Assembly: GCF_000143535.2 (NCBI RefSeq)
Contig: NC_037312.1
Location: 372,001-436,000 of the forward strand
Direction of reading: 5' to 3'
Length of the DNA stretch: 64,000 bases
From: Botrytis cinerea B05.10
Taxonomy: Eukaryota > Ascomycota > Leotiomycetes > Helotiales > Sclerotiniaceae
How positions within the stretch are numbered: position 1 is the stretch's first letter; every line of letters begins with the position of its first letter. This document shows, piece after piece, positions 36,753 to 48,787 of the stretch. The notes under the pieces were generated by a model. It made no database searches. It was not told the DNA's origin and was given only the letters and a program-made list of their open reading frames with translations. A program made the translations under genes and the position numbers.

Positions 36753-38663
36753 TTATCGTCGTCCACCGTTTTCTTGTTTGGGCCAGGCTCGATCGTAAGG
36801 CCCTCGCGAATAAGAATCAAATGAAGGAGGACCAGCAGATAGCGACGGAGTCGATGCTCCTGTGGCTGTACCAGTCGAGAGATTATCAATCCGTAGAGGG
36901 GGCAGACTAGGCAACCCTTGCCCATGAGCGGGCTGAAATCCACTTTGAACAGGTGGTAGAGTTGACGCTGGTGAATGCGAGTATGGTACGCTCATAAATT
37001 CTCCTTGAGCATCAGTCCTCCGACGTCTTGGTGGCCTTTCGCCGTTATCAGGACCTTGATAACTCATGGATGGCGCACTTGGTGGAGGACCAGGATAAGA
37101 CATTGGCCTCATAGAACGAGGACTCGGTGGCCCGTGAAGTGCCATATCTCTAGTCCCAGGATTTCGGAGTAACATATCCCTGAATCGATCCCTTTCTCCC
37201 CGGTAAAAGTCTCTCTCTCCTTCTGCTTCTCTCACTCTTCGTTCAAGGTCTCTAGTTTGCGATTGGAGTTTTTCGATGTTGGATGAAGCCTCCTTCTCCT
37301 TTTCCTTTCTACGTTGTCGGAATCGCGCCGATGCTCCTGCGTTGCGCGCACGCTTCTCGTCAGCTAAACGCGACGCTTGGTGCGTGTCCACGGGTACATG
37401 ATAAGCCACGCCGTGAGCCGTGGTTATTGTCAGGACACCGTAGGGCTCCGAGGCAGAAGCCTGCCTCGAGCTTGGAGTGGAGTGGAGTGAGGAACCAATC
37501 TGAGAAGCATTGTACGGACCTTCTGATGCCGCAGGCGGTGCTTGTAATTGTAATCCACTCCCTTGTTGCACTGAAGAACCAAAACTGGAACCTGGAAAAT
37601 AAGACCCACTTGTCTGAGGATTCTGCCCACTTTGATGATAAGGATAACCGGACGCGGGGGAAGTCTGGCTCGGTGTTTGTGAAGATGCTGAGATGCTGGG
37701 ACTAGCGCTATGTTGAACACGTCCTGGAACTTGCATCTGAGAATTATCTGATCGTCGTTCTATTGGCGTTGTGCCTGTAGAGGGAAACCCATAATGTTGG
37801 GTGTGACTTTGCCCGGATGGTGTTGTTAAGGGAGGGTTTTCTGATACTGGAGTTTGCCCTTGTTCCGGCCTTCTCGGTGGTAAAAAGGGTGACTCTTGTG
37901 CATTGATAGTCCCATGAGCCGGCGCTCTGCCTATACTGGCAGGCCGAGGTGATCTGGGTGTTAGCATTCTGCGGCCTGGGCCCCTTGGGAAATTTGAATT
38001 AAAACTGTCTATGGAAGGCGAAGTGCTGATGGGAGGACGATTGGGGTAAGGATGAGTAGTTGACACCAAAGGACTTGCAGAAAAGTGTGAAGTCGGTCCG
38101 GCTTTTGTAGACAGTGGCGAATCGGTAGTGCCACCACTCAATCGGCGACTAGAATTTGATGCGCTTTCAGGTTCTGTTGGGTTCAAAATTGAATGTACGC
38201 CAAGATCGCGCGATGGCCCAGAGGACTTCCAATCCTCTCCGGCCGATACAGGCTGAGGAGTCCGTGATGAAGGGGAAGGTAGTGTATGATGAGGTTGTGG
38301 TAATCCTCGGTTGCCCTGATCTAATTGTCTGTCTGCTTGTCGCCCTCCATGTCGAGGATCATCTCGCACCTGCACAGGTGGGAGAGTAATCTTTTGACTT
38401 TCTGGTGGTGAGCGAGATGCAGGACGAGACGCAGAAGGCCTCTGCGACATCGAGTCCTGATCCCCTAACCCTTCTTGGTCTCGAGGACCGGGACATTGAC
38501 GTCTTCCCTCTCCCTCCCAACTCTGCTGGTAGCTGTGAAGCTTAGAAACAAAATCCGAAAGTCGTTGTTCAAGTAGTTCAGAAGATTGTGTTCCGGGAAA
38601 ACGATTTAGCAATGAAGACGCTTCCGCGTTATCGGCAAAAGCAACGAAAGAACTTTCGCGCAA
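36753..38663 (-). CDS. bZIP transcription factor, at least 636 aa (5' end unresolved)
   Basis: A continuous frame covers 636 codons and stays open upstream to about 38695, but no ATG lies in it before residue ~72 ('MSQRPSASRP'), so the true start is probably on a short upstream exon joined near 38670-38700. The first ~430 residues are disordered, Pro/Ser/Gln-rich. The bZIP lies at about 437-500: basic region 'KRARNAGASARFRQRRKEKE' with the N-x2-A-x2-(S/A)-x-R-F signature, then a zipper-like heptad helix 'IEKLQSQTRDLERRVREAEG' continuing to 'RDRFRDMLL'. A Pro-rich tail and an Arg cluster follow. It should be a nuclear dimeric DNA-binding regulator. The basic-region style recalls the fungal Cys-3/Atf-like group, but I do not assign an orthologue. 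An upstream ATG at about 39065 with a GTGAGT donor is a candidate first exon whose phase I could not fit. Confidence 0.85.
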   Translation of the reverse strand: MRESSFVAFADNAEASSLLNRFPGTQSSELLEQRLSDFVSKLHSYQQSWEGEGRRQCPGPRDQEGLGDQDSMSQRPSASRPASRSPPESQKITLPPVQVRDDPRHGGRQADRQLDQGNRGLPQPHHTLPSPSSRTPQPVSAGEDWKSSGPSRDLGVHSILNPTEPESASNSSRRLSGGTTDSPLSTKAGPTSHFSASPLVSTTHPYPNRPPISTSPSIDSFNSNFPRGPGRRMLTPRSPRPASIGRAPAHGTINAQESPFLPPRRPEQGQTPVSENPPLTTPSGQSHTQHYGFPSTGTTPIERRSDNSQMQVPGRVQHSASPSISASSQTPSQTSPASGYPYHQSGQNPQTSGSYFPGSSFGSSVQQGSGLQLQAPPAASEGPYNASQIGSSLHSTPSSRQASASEPYGVLTITTAHGVAYHVPVDTHQASRLADEKRARNAGASARFRQRRKEKEKEASSNIEKLQSQTRDLERRVREAEGERDFYRGERDRFRDMLLRNPGTRDMALHGPPSPRSMRPMSYPGPPPSAPSMSYQGPDNGERPPRRRRTDAQGEFMSVPYSHSPASTLPPVQSGFQPAHGQGLPSLPPLRIDNLSTGTATGASTPSLSAGPPSFDSYSRGPYDRAWPKQENGGRR

Positions 38664-41600
38664 TGGGCGACTTAGAGGACCTTGAACAGCCAGATCGAAT
38701 ATCTATGGCGCTGGCTTGCCAATGAGGCTTTCCAGCGAGCGGTGAGGGGTCAGCGCTTTCTTCTGTTATTCTCAGCTTCGTCACTCGGAAGGTTTAGATT
38801 CAATCGTCAAATGAAAAAGCAATATTTGTGCGCATGAATGATTATTTGAGATGTATTTGTATTGATTCCTGTGAGGTGAAGTGGTTCGACAGGGATTCTT
38901 TCGGGAGCATAAGATGTGACCGTGAATATGTAAATATGGAAGGCGGGCCTTGCCTCGAACCAACAAAGGAAGGAATGACTTGTAATACTGTGAGGCAAAC
39001 TCACTGAGCATTAGAGATGAACAGAGTGGATGCCATAACCAGTAGTGTGGGACAAAAAGAAGACATAACGAAATAAACATACAGATAGGTGGAGATTTTG
39101 AGGGTTGACGCACCACTCACAGTCCTTAACGAGCAAAAGAGCTTTATAAGTGGTTGGTGAGCACCGATGGAATGTCAGAATCTAGTTCTGTCGAATTTCT
39201 ACAGGTTGATGCGGCAGTCTGGTCGTAAAGGAATACCAAAAAAAAAGTAGAAATCGGTGATGAATGACTATAGACGGAAGAATGTGGTGGATGACGCTTT
39301 TAGCTCTGCACAGCTTTCTGCATGAGGAGGAAGACCCCAAGCTTTGTGGTTCTTCGAACCGTCCCAGTCCCACGCTCATTGCTCACAGACACTGGCCCTA
39401 CCCTTCACCGCACCAGCACCCACAAGAGTTCATGGAATTGTTTCCAGGGTCGTAGTGAGGCGGGTCTTTTTTTTCTCGAGGCATTAGCTAGGGTTGCTTG
39501 TTGGCTGCAGGCATTGTAGCATTATCAAGGTACCAGGGCTTAAACGTATCCCTTTGAGATGATTCTCAACAAGCCTAGAGGTTCACAATGTCCCAGGAAA
39601 CTATTTTCTGGAGCCATACCGTGCTTGGTTCCAGCATTCGGAAAGCGGGAGGCCACGCGCAGAAGATCCTTGTGTATCACGTTATATTATATGGATAGAC
39701 TACATTAATATCCTCCTTTGAGCAAAAGGCGCTTGTTAGAAAAACCTTAGTTGCTGTACCTTACCTAGGTGGGCAGATGTTCTTCACACATCAATTTGTG
39801 ACATATAGATATAGATACTTGGGCGCATAGAACGATAATGCATCTACCGCTACACACATCTTGGTAGATGCATAATCTCCCCGCTATTCGAGCAGCGTAC
39901 GTGACGGCCCATTGATACGAAATTGTGGTTTGACGTACTAAAATCGACATGCTGTACTAAATCAGTCTTCCCTTCGGTGAAGATTATAGAACCATGAAGG
40001 ATCTTACTGGAAAAAGATAAGCACTTCTTTCTTCAACAATCAGTGCGCTGAAGGAATGAAAGTAGTCAATTGGGGGTGGGAGGTGACGCTATCCTGCATT
40101 AGCACGGTCAAAAAATGGTGCTGAAGCTACGGTCTGTGAAATAGATGCTCCCTGTAAGCTGTAGTTGATCGAGTTCCTTGCTAGTCGAATTAGTTACTTT
40201 TCTACTTATGCTAGTATAGGCTAAAGCTAGTGGAAAGAAGTCGTTGCCATGTTACGCCCTGTAGAAATAAGAAACTTTGATTGATGGATATCATATCGCT
40301 TTGCATTAGTACATCCGCAGTCTGCAGGACAAAATCAGTGTGGTTGGTAACTTTTCAACGTGGTGACCAAGTGACCACAGCCTAAGTCTATGTGGAAACG
40401 ATACACATGCATAAGAAATCCTGCAAGTGAAAATGCAAAGAAAAAGAAAGTAGACGAAAACGGCCATTTCTCGCTCCCAATTCTCCTATTTGATCTATTT
40501 CCACACTTTCTGATATTCTATAGGGAGAAAGCTTTGATGTTAGCATGTAAGACAGGTGTCTATTGGCGGATTGATTTGCAATATTGTTTTCTCTTTTTCC
40601 ATCGCTACACGCCACCGAGTAGAAGGACCCGAGAATTCTGACAGCAGGGAAGGAAACTGCATAGCATAGCGAACATGGCTAATGACATTAAAGAGAATTT
40701 CGAGCTTCAGAAATAGTTTTTCTTGGGCCCTAAGATCTCCCACATGAACCACCACATCACATTGGGATTTTTGACATCCAAACTTCTCAGGTTCTATCGA
40801 GTTAGAAAGGAAGTCCATGACACTTATGGAAATTACCCAAGTGAAACTTCTTCTTATAATAGTCAATTTCGTACCCTGTGTTCCAAGTAAGAAAGATCTT
40901 CCTGAACCCCTCTTGTTGAATTTAGACCATTGATAGTTGCGTGGAATAGTTGCATGGTCTGAATCAATTGTGTATAGTACCTATGTACCATCCTTCGGAA
41001 AGTTCTATGATCGCCCATTAGTTGTAACCACCTCGTACGCCAGGTACAGCATGCACATAATGATGTCAAATCGGAAATATTGCAACATTTTAAACATTTT
41101 ACCTCTCTCTGCTTTTTCTAGAAGAGATGTTTATTGAACTAGAACCTTGAAATGGCGGACCTCGGTGATCTTTGATCTTGCTGCAATCTTAACCCATGTC
41201 GACACATTTGATCCGGTGGTCGTACGCTGGCTTGGCCACACTATGTTTCCACACTTAGTCTGGACCAGAGCACCGGTGAGCGGCAGCAAGATGAGCTGCA
41301 TAAGTTCCAGTCTCCTACGCACTGATGTATGTATATTTGGGGGATCCTTGAGGGCGCCATCGCATGGAAGTGTAGCCATCAGATTCGACAACCGTTCCCA
41401 ACAATTCGATATAAGGTATTTTTACCCAAAACATTCGTCAATATCGATCGCCTGTCCAGATCAGATCACGTAACGCGGATAAGAAAGTAAATCACGGAAC
41501 AAGACAGCGCATATATGATTTATTTCTTTGCACCAGAAAGGTTGGTCCCTTTCATCCGGCTCTACAGAAAAAGGAAAGTCATGCGCCACGCGCCGTGCCG

Positions 41601-44600
41601 CTGACGATACTACCTCGAAAAGATGGTCCGCATAACAATTAAACAGCGCGCATAGCTGCCCAAAAGGCATATGTACCTGATCCACAGAGATCACATCTAT
41701 TGTCATATGATGCCCGTAGATCCAAAGTCAAACTCGATGGCACAATAGTACAATTTGCAGGCGGTCGTGCCGGCCTCATCTCGTTATGCTTGTGTTAAAT
41801 GCTTACCGGGGCAAGAAAAGTCTTTAACCTCAAAAATTGTTGATGAAATACAGATGGATGTGATGAAATTGGACTTGTTTATGACAAACTAACCTCTTCA
41901 GCAACAAGGCCGACCGTTCTGTCTCATAGCTTCGGTGATTATGGATACGCCATCGTCGTCCTTCGGCGTCTTCCACGATTGGTTATGTCTCTCCGTCTCT
42001 TTGTGCGGACCCTGAGCTCGTTACCAAGCTTTCACGAAAGTCCAAAATTACCAAATACCTAATCCAAGCTCGAAAGATATTCTTTTTATCGATTTTTTAG
42101 TTGGCAGGACTTCCCGAGGTTTCGCGAGATTTGTACTTGTCGTCAAGATTGATATGTTTGCTTTGTGTATCTCATCGATGGGCTTGGACTTGGGGAAACT
42201 TTTCTGAAACTCAAGAGTCGATGAGAAATTGATAAAGCCAAACTCGGGAAGGTCGTATATCCACTATTAATCTAGGTTCGAACTATTGGAACCTCATCTT
42301 AGCGTTATTACTTATACCATAGACTTTATTTTAGATCCCCGTACCCAGAATTGGTCCACTGAGAACAATAATCAGAACATCTTAACCTTGATAATCTTGA
42401 TAATCTTTGAACGGGTCACCAATCCTTTACTTCAGCAAGCAAATAGACGAGGATTGATGAAGGGGTACAATCCATCTTCTACAAAACCCATTGATTCTCG
42501 GTAGCACCCCGAATCATATCGGTAGGCCTACATCGTCTAGGATAATTAATTAAATGATTCTCTTTGCTCAGTCTCCAATTATGATTGATCTTGACAATCC
42601 CAGTGGATTGTATGTGAATAAGCTTGGCGCTGTCTGATACTTCATTATCGGTTTTCCAGAACTCCCGACGGTCCACATGCATGTAGAAATCAACTTACTT
42701 TTCCCTACCGCATCTATCAACCTTTCAAGGTCATCGGGTTTTCCGTTCTGCAAAACTAATACGGCTCAAGAATCACCATCTTGCTGACCATCGATTTTGT
42801 AAAAGTAGGTTGAGGGAGCCGAGAAAACGTCATGCCATTGATCAATTCGGCCCTTGGCCCCGATGCATCTTGATAAGTGAGGGAGACAGTATTGGACAGC
42901 GGTTTATGCGAGCAAGCGATGCAAGCTCGTTCACATCACAATTATGCAGACCATATGATACCACTGTGATAGAATTAAACAACACGCAACCACCCAACCA
43001 TCAGACCGAATGGAAAGATTTGAGGGAGTCAACCGTGAATATAGAAGGTGAGCCGTCGACACTATGAATCAGAACAATCAATCACTGGTTTCTGCCGACC
43101 CAATTGATTGATCAAAAGAGATAAGTCATATACTGTGAGTCCAATATCGCATATGAATGCGAATTTCGAGGCGAGCTAGAATGATTGGCCCTTCAATGCT
43201 TGGGTCCCTTGAAGATGCACGTTATAAATTCCCGCACGTGCAGACACCGCATATGTACTCCCTAACGGACACGCAGCGGGAGACAGTCGCAGCAAATGAC
43301 AGTCATGTGCTTTTTGGAGCCAATGTCATGAATTCAATGCCCGGGGTCATGTCAAGCGCGATTACTTCGACTCCTAATGATCCCAGCCACCACGTTCGAT
43401 TCGGTAATACGAAACTCCAAAATGAAGAGGCTGGGACTTGGGTGATTTGATATTAATGATCTGAGCTTCCGAAGTTATCAGGCCGCTTTACGGCTACTTG
43501 TTACATCTCTCTCAACGGGGACTATTGGCATACTATCCAGAGGAGGATGCAAATCCCAACCATTATCAACATCCTCGCATGGGGATAAATCTTGGAATGC
43601 ACATTGATTCTGCATTCCGCAAGAGTTAGTGGCCCATCCACCAGACATTGGTATTGGGAGAATAATGATATTCACGTCCATGTTTTCCACCAGGCCCGTT
43701 ATGGCCCAGTGGATGCGTATGCGTATGCGATCCCCTTTCGGGAGTGACACAACATTAACACCTTGATTCCAGAATGAAGGAAGAACACAACCCACGCACA
43801 AAAGTATCTGCTTGCTTATATTAAGCTTATCCGTGCGCCGCCATCCTGCATCTCGTCTGGAAGCAGCATGGTCACGTGAAAATGCCCCCGGCATTTGCCA
43901 TCGGGGGAGATTCGTCAATTGCCTCAGCAACAGTTTGATTCTCCACACTATCCTGAGCCTGCGAAAAAACGCATGGCGAACAGCGGTCTGCCTGCTTGTC
44001 TTTCCTGCTGTTTGGTCCTAACGGGTCCTATCCGAATCTGCAAGTCGTAAGTAAGTCTTATGGGGCTCGGGATTGACTCTCTTCTTGCGCAATGTGACGA
44101 GATAGCGCCAAGTCGACGATATTTATGCGTGCGTTCACTTGCATCTTTATCCCCATACCGAATCATATCCACGTTTGCCACGCAGTTCTCCCAATTGGGG
44201 TTACGGTAAAGATCCGCGACTGTCGGTGAAAGGCGAAGAGACAAAAACAAGGGATCTAGCCCCAGCGGTGAAGATTCTTCGCTGGCGCCAATAGTAACAT
44301 CACCATGAATGGCCAGCATTATTGCTTGTGTTTTACGCGTCGTCAAAATCACTACCAATCTATGTTCATCCTAAACTCGACTAAGCATTGCAACATGATG
44401 CACAGAAGTCGAAGCAGAAGAGTGGCAATTGAGTTTTTCCACGTCTTGAAGGGGGTGATTACATGCATCTCTTTGCTGGCAAGCTCACACACGCATCGCT
44501 AGGTCAATCGTTCTGCATTTGCGCTAATAGGACTTGGAGAGCTCCTCGGACACCCAATAATTTCCCGTGATTTTTTAGTCTGGTGGCTCACCGCAAAACA

Positions 44601-45896
44601 TAATGCCTGGTAGCCGTTGAAACAGATTGTCGGTATAGCATTTCGAGAGATTATTAACCTAAAATTGCCGCGAATACTTCCATCTCCGAGGCAGTCGATG
44701 AGCAATATGCAGCTATAGGGCATACATATATATATCAAGCTTCTACGGATGATTCCAAAGTTTCGGTTCCGACTCCGCGGTTCCGACCAATATATAAACG
44801 CGATGTGAGTTTATTGCACAGAATGGGGAAATTCCGTCTCGGTAGATTGTGTCGGGGAAACAATTCACAGAAATGTGTTTAAATCTTGGTCCTCTATTAT
44901 CATCCACGGAGCACGGCAATGGCAATCGTGGGCTATCTACACCATGCTCTCATCAATCCTACAAAGCGGGGTCATCGGTAGAGACCGAGAAACTCGGTTT
45001 TATGCACGATAATAATGGAGAAAGTGGACGATCAAGAATTGGAGGACAGCGAGAGCGACACGTCAGAGAAGCTGCACCAAAGCTCTTCTTCCAATGCGAC
45101 GTGTTCGTTCTGTTTCAAAAGTCACATGTCGCGAAACTAAATGGAGGTATAGCGGTGCAATCCCTCCCAATCCTGTATGTGAGGACTGCGCCTAGAGTAT
45201 CAGATACTCCGTCCTAGCAGACTGACTGTGGGCATTCAATGCCCGACACAATTCAGCGTTTGAAGTGAATTCAATCCTCAAGTTTTTTGATTGTTCTGGT
45301 GAGTTTTGGGATTGAAACACTTCTGATTGTCTGACTACAACCCGGATAATCGTAACCTTGAACGTAAAAGACAAGAGGACAAGCAATGAGAGTAAGCAAG
45401 AGTAAGATTCGATAGATGGACGGTTCTGTCAAGGAAGCAGTATCTTGTATCATTCCTTAATTCCAATAGCAGAATATGCTTCCCGCAGTTCCAATGGCAA
45501 CTCAGTCCTTTGTAAAGTTTGCCAAATCTTACCTCTTTTGCAACGACGGGAAGAGGCCCGGAATACCGGATTTTGCCAAAAGCAATAAGGGATTGCGGCA
45601 CAACTCACATGAAAGCGATATTGTATAAAAATGTAGAAGTACTTAGTTATATCTCTCTTTCTAAGAGTTCCGCCCTGATAGATATTCATTCCATGTCAGG
45701 AAACAATATCTCGAAGTCTCAATTCTCGCTGAAAAGATTTTCCGATGTGACATCACTTCCTTCCCCACCAGATAACCGCCGCGCCATATACGGCCAGTAA
45801 CAGCTGTAGTACTCAAGTACCTCAATATCTGTAGATCAAACTTCCATATTCAAGCAGCGATTAAGCTCGGATCTCGATTCTCGATAACAACTAGTA
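38664..45896. other. 7.2-kb gene-poor region
   Basis: Apart from the bZIP promoter at its left end and the candidate frames at 43157-44358 and 45015-45140 treated separately, I find no coding region with support. Many 60-110 codon frames exist on both strands without motif. No tRNA, rRNA, terminal repeats or transposase were recognised. Confidence 0.45.
43478..44358 (-). other. Possible decayed or unmodelled minus-strand gene
   Basis: Two minus-strand frames abut here: 44358-43948 (136 codons, with 'LAIHGDVTIGASEE' and 'SPTVADLYRNPNWENC') and 43948-43478 (156 codons, 'IHWAITGLVENMDVNI'). Near the junction a TTTTTTCGCAG acceptor leads into a short third frame ('QDSVENQTVAEAIDESPP') that also looks coding. 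A plus-strand frame at 43157-43450 lies next to it. No complete gene model fits, and I recognise no family. This could be a gene with unseen introns, a remnant, or chance. Confidence 0.25.
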
Positions 45897-47010
45897 ATGT
45901 CTTCCATACAAACATGGACGGTGACGGAACCATACGTCAACCCACACTGCGGGCTCGGTGAAGCTCCCTTCTATGAGCCTTCCACCAACACCCTCCGCTT
46001 TGTGGACATCAAGAAGAAGCGTCTCCATACGATCAATCTCAGTGTTGGCCCATCATCTCTTACGACCTTGCAGCTAGATATTCCCGTGGGCGTTACAGCC
46101 GATATTGAGGGTATAGATTGCACCGATAGGATATTGGTGGGTGGTAAAAGCGGGATCTACGTACTTAGGAGAAGTGATGGAGAGATGAAGTTATTGAAAA
46201 GATTTTATGACAGTGAGGAGAACGATGAGAGGTTGAGGAGTAATGATGGGGCCGTAGATCCAAAAGGAAGGTTTTGGATCGGGACTATGAATGACTTTTG
46301 GGTGGGGAAGCCACAAAGTGAAGGTGGGTGATATTTTGTTTTTTGGCTGGATGTTTACGATATCCCTGAGATATGGATTCCCAACAAGCACCAAGTGGAC
46401 GGGCTGAATCTCTTGGTCTCGATTTGTAGTCGGTGGCATGTGATCTACTCCGGATCTCCCCCGAATCATGATAACTATGCCCTCGCCCTTTGCGTTCTTG
46501 CCGCTAAACTCGATACTTCCAGGTACAATGTTCCGCTTCGATAATGACCTCACACGCCATACTATTCGTGAAGGTCTGACGATTCCTAATGGAATTGGCT
46601 GGTCTGCAGATCAAAAAACTCTGTACTTTACCCACACAACTGAGCAAACTATCTGGGCGTACGACTACGATGCTTCGACCGGCGATGTGACCAACAAGCG
46701 GGCATTTTGGAAACTCGACGGAGAGGGAGAGCCCGATGGGTTCAAGTTCGACTCGGAAGGGAATATCTGGCAATGTGTGTTTGGAGAAGGGCGTGTGCTG
46801 AAGATCAATCCTCAAGGTAAAGTTGTTGGCGAAATCAAGTATCCAACGAAGTGTGTAACCTGTCCTGTATTCGTGGGTACTGAATTGTGGGTTACAAGCG
46901 CAAGTGATGGGGGTGACGAGCACGCGGGAGCACTATTCAAGGTCGACGTTGGGATCGGCGGGGTAAAGGACTTTAAGTTCAAGTTAGCTAGAGGAAGCGC
47001 AGAGTTGTGA
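45897..47010 (+). CDS. SMP-30/gluconolactonase-like lactonase, 304 aa
   Basis: Exons 45897-46323 and 46523-47010 (199-nt intron with a 'gctaaact' branch and CCAG acceptor) join in frame. The protein is a six-bladed beta-propeller of the SMP-30/gluconolaconase/LRE-like type. Metal-site residues expected for the family are visible: Glu22 in 'GLGEAPFYEP', Asn165 in 'IPNGIGWSADQK', Asn in 'SNDGAVDPKGRFWIGTM', and Asp in 'TSASDGGDEHAG'. Relatives hydrolyse sugar lactones or related esters using a divalent metal; the substrate here is unknown. There is no signal peptide, so it is probably cytosolic. Length fits the family (about 300). The intron is unusually long for this window. Confidence 0.93.
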
Positions 47011-47962
47011 TACTTCGGAACCGAAGTGTGATTTTGAAATTAGATGGAAGATTATAGAGAACATGTAAATAGAAAGGAGACTACTGCACTTACTACTTGT
47101 CTGTCTAGGATTTCTTACCATTTCCACAGTGTCCTGGCTCAGGAGAGAGCAGAACTCAGATGTCGTTCATACATTCCACATGAATATTGAGTGCATCGAT
47201 GGCTCTTCCGGGGCTGCAGTGTGCGAGAGAAGTCAATGAAGTCTATATAGCAGTATTCTGGAGAAGTAGACATATCTTTACTCCAATGCTTTCAAATGAT
47301 GAAATTTCGTGTATTTCTCCCCAGGTGAGAAATCAGTACCGTCGAAGAAATTTCACAATTCACCGTCAATTTTAGAAGTTAATTTGACAGAAGTTCGCAC
47401 AATATAGGCTGAGCGTCCTAGGGCCCTACAATAGGCGATAAAATTTCAAGTCAACCTCCAATATCAAATTCGTTTTTCCAACAACCTGCTCCTTTGCATC
47501 TTCAACACACTCTCACTCATCCGCATTGTTTGTCCATTGGATTAACAATATCAAAGCGTGGTATTGTCAACTGAACCTCCATTGTCTTCAAAATCTGATA
47601 CCCTTTTGCTTTAGGATCTCTATCAGCTTCGAGGAACCCAGATTTCCACACAAACTCATCAACTTTGAGTCAACTTTCCACAAAGGTATGTGCTTGTTTG
47701 TTAGTCTCCAGACAGATTGTCTCATAGTCTAGGCAGCGGTCCAAGAACAAAAGACCATTTATTCTTGAACCCACCTAAAGCTTCAACCCTTTTCAAACAA
47801 TATGTTGTTCAAGATTGTCAATTTTCAGAACATCGGAAGTTTAGGTTTGATCTACCCGATTTACTTTGTCAAAAATTAAGAGAAAGCTTGACTACTGTAT
47901 CGAGAAACTTTTCAACTGACCATATAACTACAGCATCCACCCACCACTTGTCATATGCAAAA
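47011..47962. other. Intergenic region and leader
   Basis: This holds the lactonase 3' end and the promoter and leader of the membrane-protein gene at 47963. The frame upstream of that ATG is open for 82 codons but begins with TTG, so I read it as untranslated leader. Confidence 0.5.
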
Positions 47963-48787
47963 ATGACAGGTCCTCCTAAACACAAGATGCGCTCCAAGTC
48001 CGATTCTTATTCCTTTGTCCTTGATAAAGCAATGGATATCGAAAAATCTTTGGGACACGAAGAAGTTATTGAACAACACATTATTCAGCACTCAACATCC
48101 TTCGAGATTACTCAGCATTCGACATCCTTCGAGCGTCAAAATGTCATCAATTGGTACAACAAGCTTCTCGCCAAATGCTTCTTCGAATTTCTCTCCGCTA
48201 TCGCTATCCTTGCATTGATTCCTTTCGCTGTTATCCTTGGCTTCAATTACTACTCCGGTGGAGCTGAAAGCCATGTCTCTGGGTACCGGTTCTCTTTGTA
48301 CGATTTCAAGGGTGTTGCTCAATCGAACAACGTTTTGGTATTCCAACCAGGAAAACATATCTGTGATTCAGTTCCCGATAGTGCTCGATGCTACGAAACG
48401 TACGTCGAGTATGATCTCAGTGGATTCGTCTTTTTGTTTGCTGTAATAATTCTGGTTCTCTCAGCCGCATCTAACATAGTCCATAGGCGTTTATGTGGAG
48501 AGATCGAGAGAATGCAAGGCAGATTAATTAGATATGAAGATTTGTTGAACAATGAGGGAAAGCTCTATACTAAGGTTATTTCGGAGATTCTATCAGGGAG
48601 TTCGAAGAAGCAAGTTCCAGACAAGGACAGTCAAGTCATCAATGTCAAATTGGCTTGCAAGAAAGACTCTACTGATGTTGATTTAGAGATGGACTACAAG
48701 AAGGAACATAATGAGAGGAGAAAACAACTGGATGATATCATTCAAATGAATCTCCCAGAGGCCTTGGATCTGACACTAGACAACTAA
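47963..48787 (+). CDS. Unnamed two-pass membrane protein with luminal C-x8-C pair, 274 aa
   Basis: I choose ATG 47963 (A-rich context), which gives 274 residues, because the open frame further upstream has no ATG. Residues 1-70 are polar and include a near-exact tandem repeat 'QHSTSFE' at 43-49 and 51-57. Helices are at about 73-97 and 152-173. The loop between them (about 55 residues) has cysteines at 134 and 143, likely a disulfide if the loop faces the lumen or outside. The C-terminal 100 residues are charged and probably form a coiled coil ('EIERMQGRLIRYEDLL'). No family recognised. The same helix-loop-helix plan with a C-x8-C pair appears in the gene at 53462, suggesting distant paralogy. 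Confidence 0.7.
   Translation: MTGPPKHKMRSKSDSYSFVLDKAMDIEKSLGHEEVIEQHIIQHSTSFEITQHSTSFERQNVINWYNKLLAKCFFEFLSAIAILALIPFAVILGFNYYSGGAESHVSGYRFSLYDFKGVAQSNNVLVFQPGKHICDSVPDSARCYETYVEYDLSGFVFLFAVIILVLSAASNIVHRRLCGEIERMQGRLIRYEDLLNNEGKLYTKVISEILSGSSKKQVPDKDSQVINVKLACKKDSTDVDLEMDYKKEHNERRKQLDDIIQMNLPEALDLTLDN
48086..48134 (+). repeat. Tandem duplication of a 24-nt coding unit
   Basis: Within the membrane-protein gene, two copies of a unit coding QHSTSFE plus one residue lie side by side, with a few silent differences (cagcactcaacatcc versus cagcattcgacatcc). It is an in-frame internal duplication of eight codons. Confidence 0.75.

Noticed and set aside
45015..45140. Calling a Zn2Cys6 gene here
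   Set aside because: Only 41 codons in frame and the cysteine pattern needs a frameshift; left as a low-interest finding.
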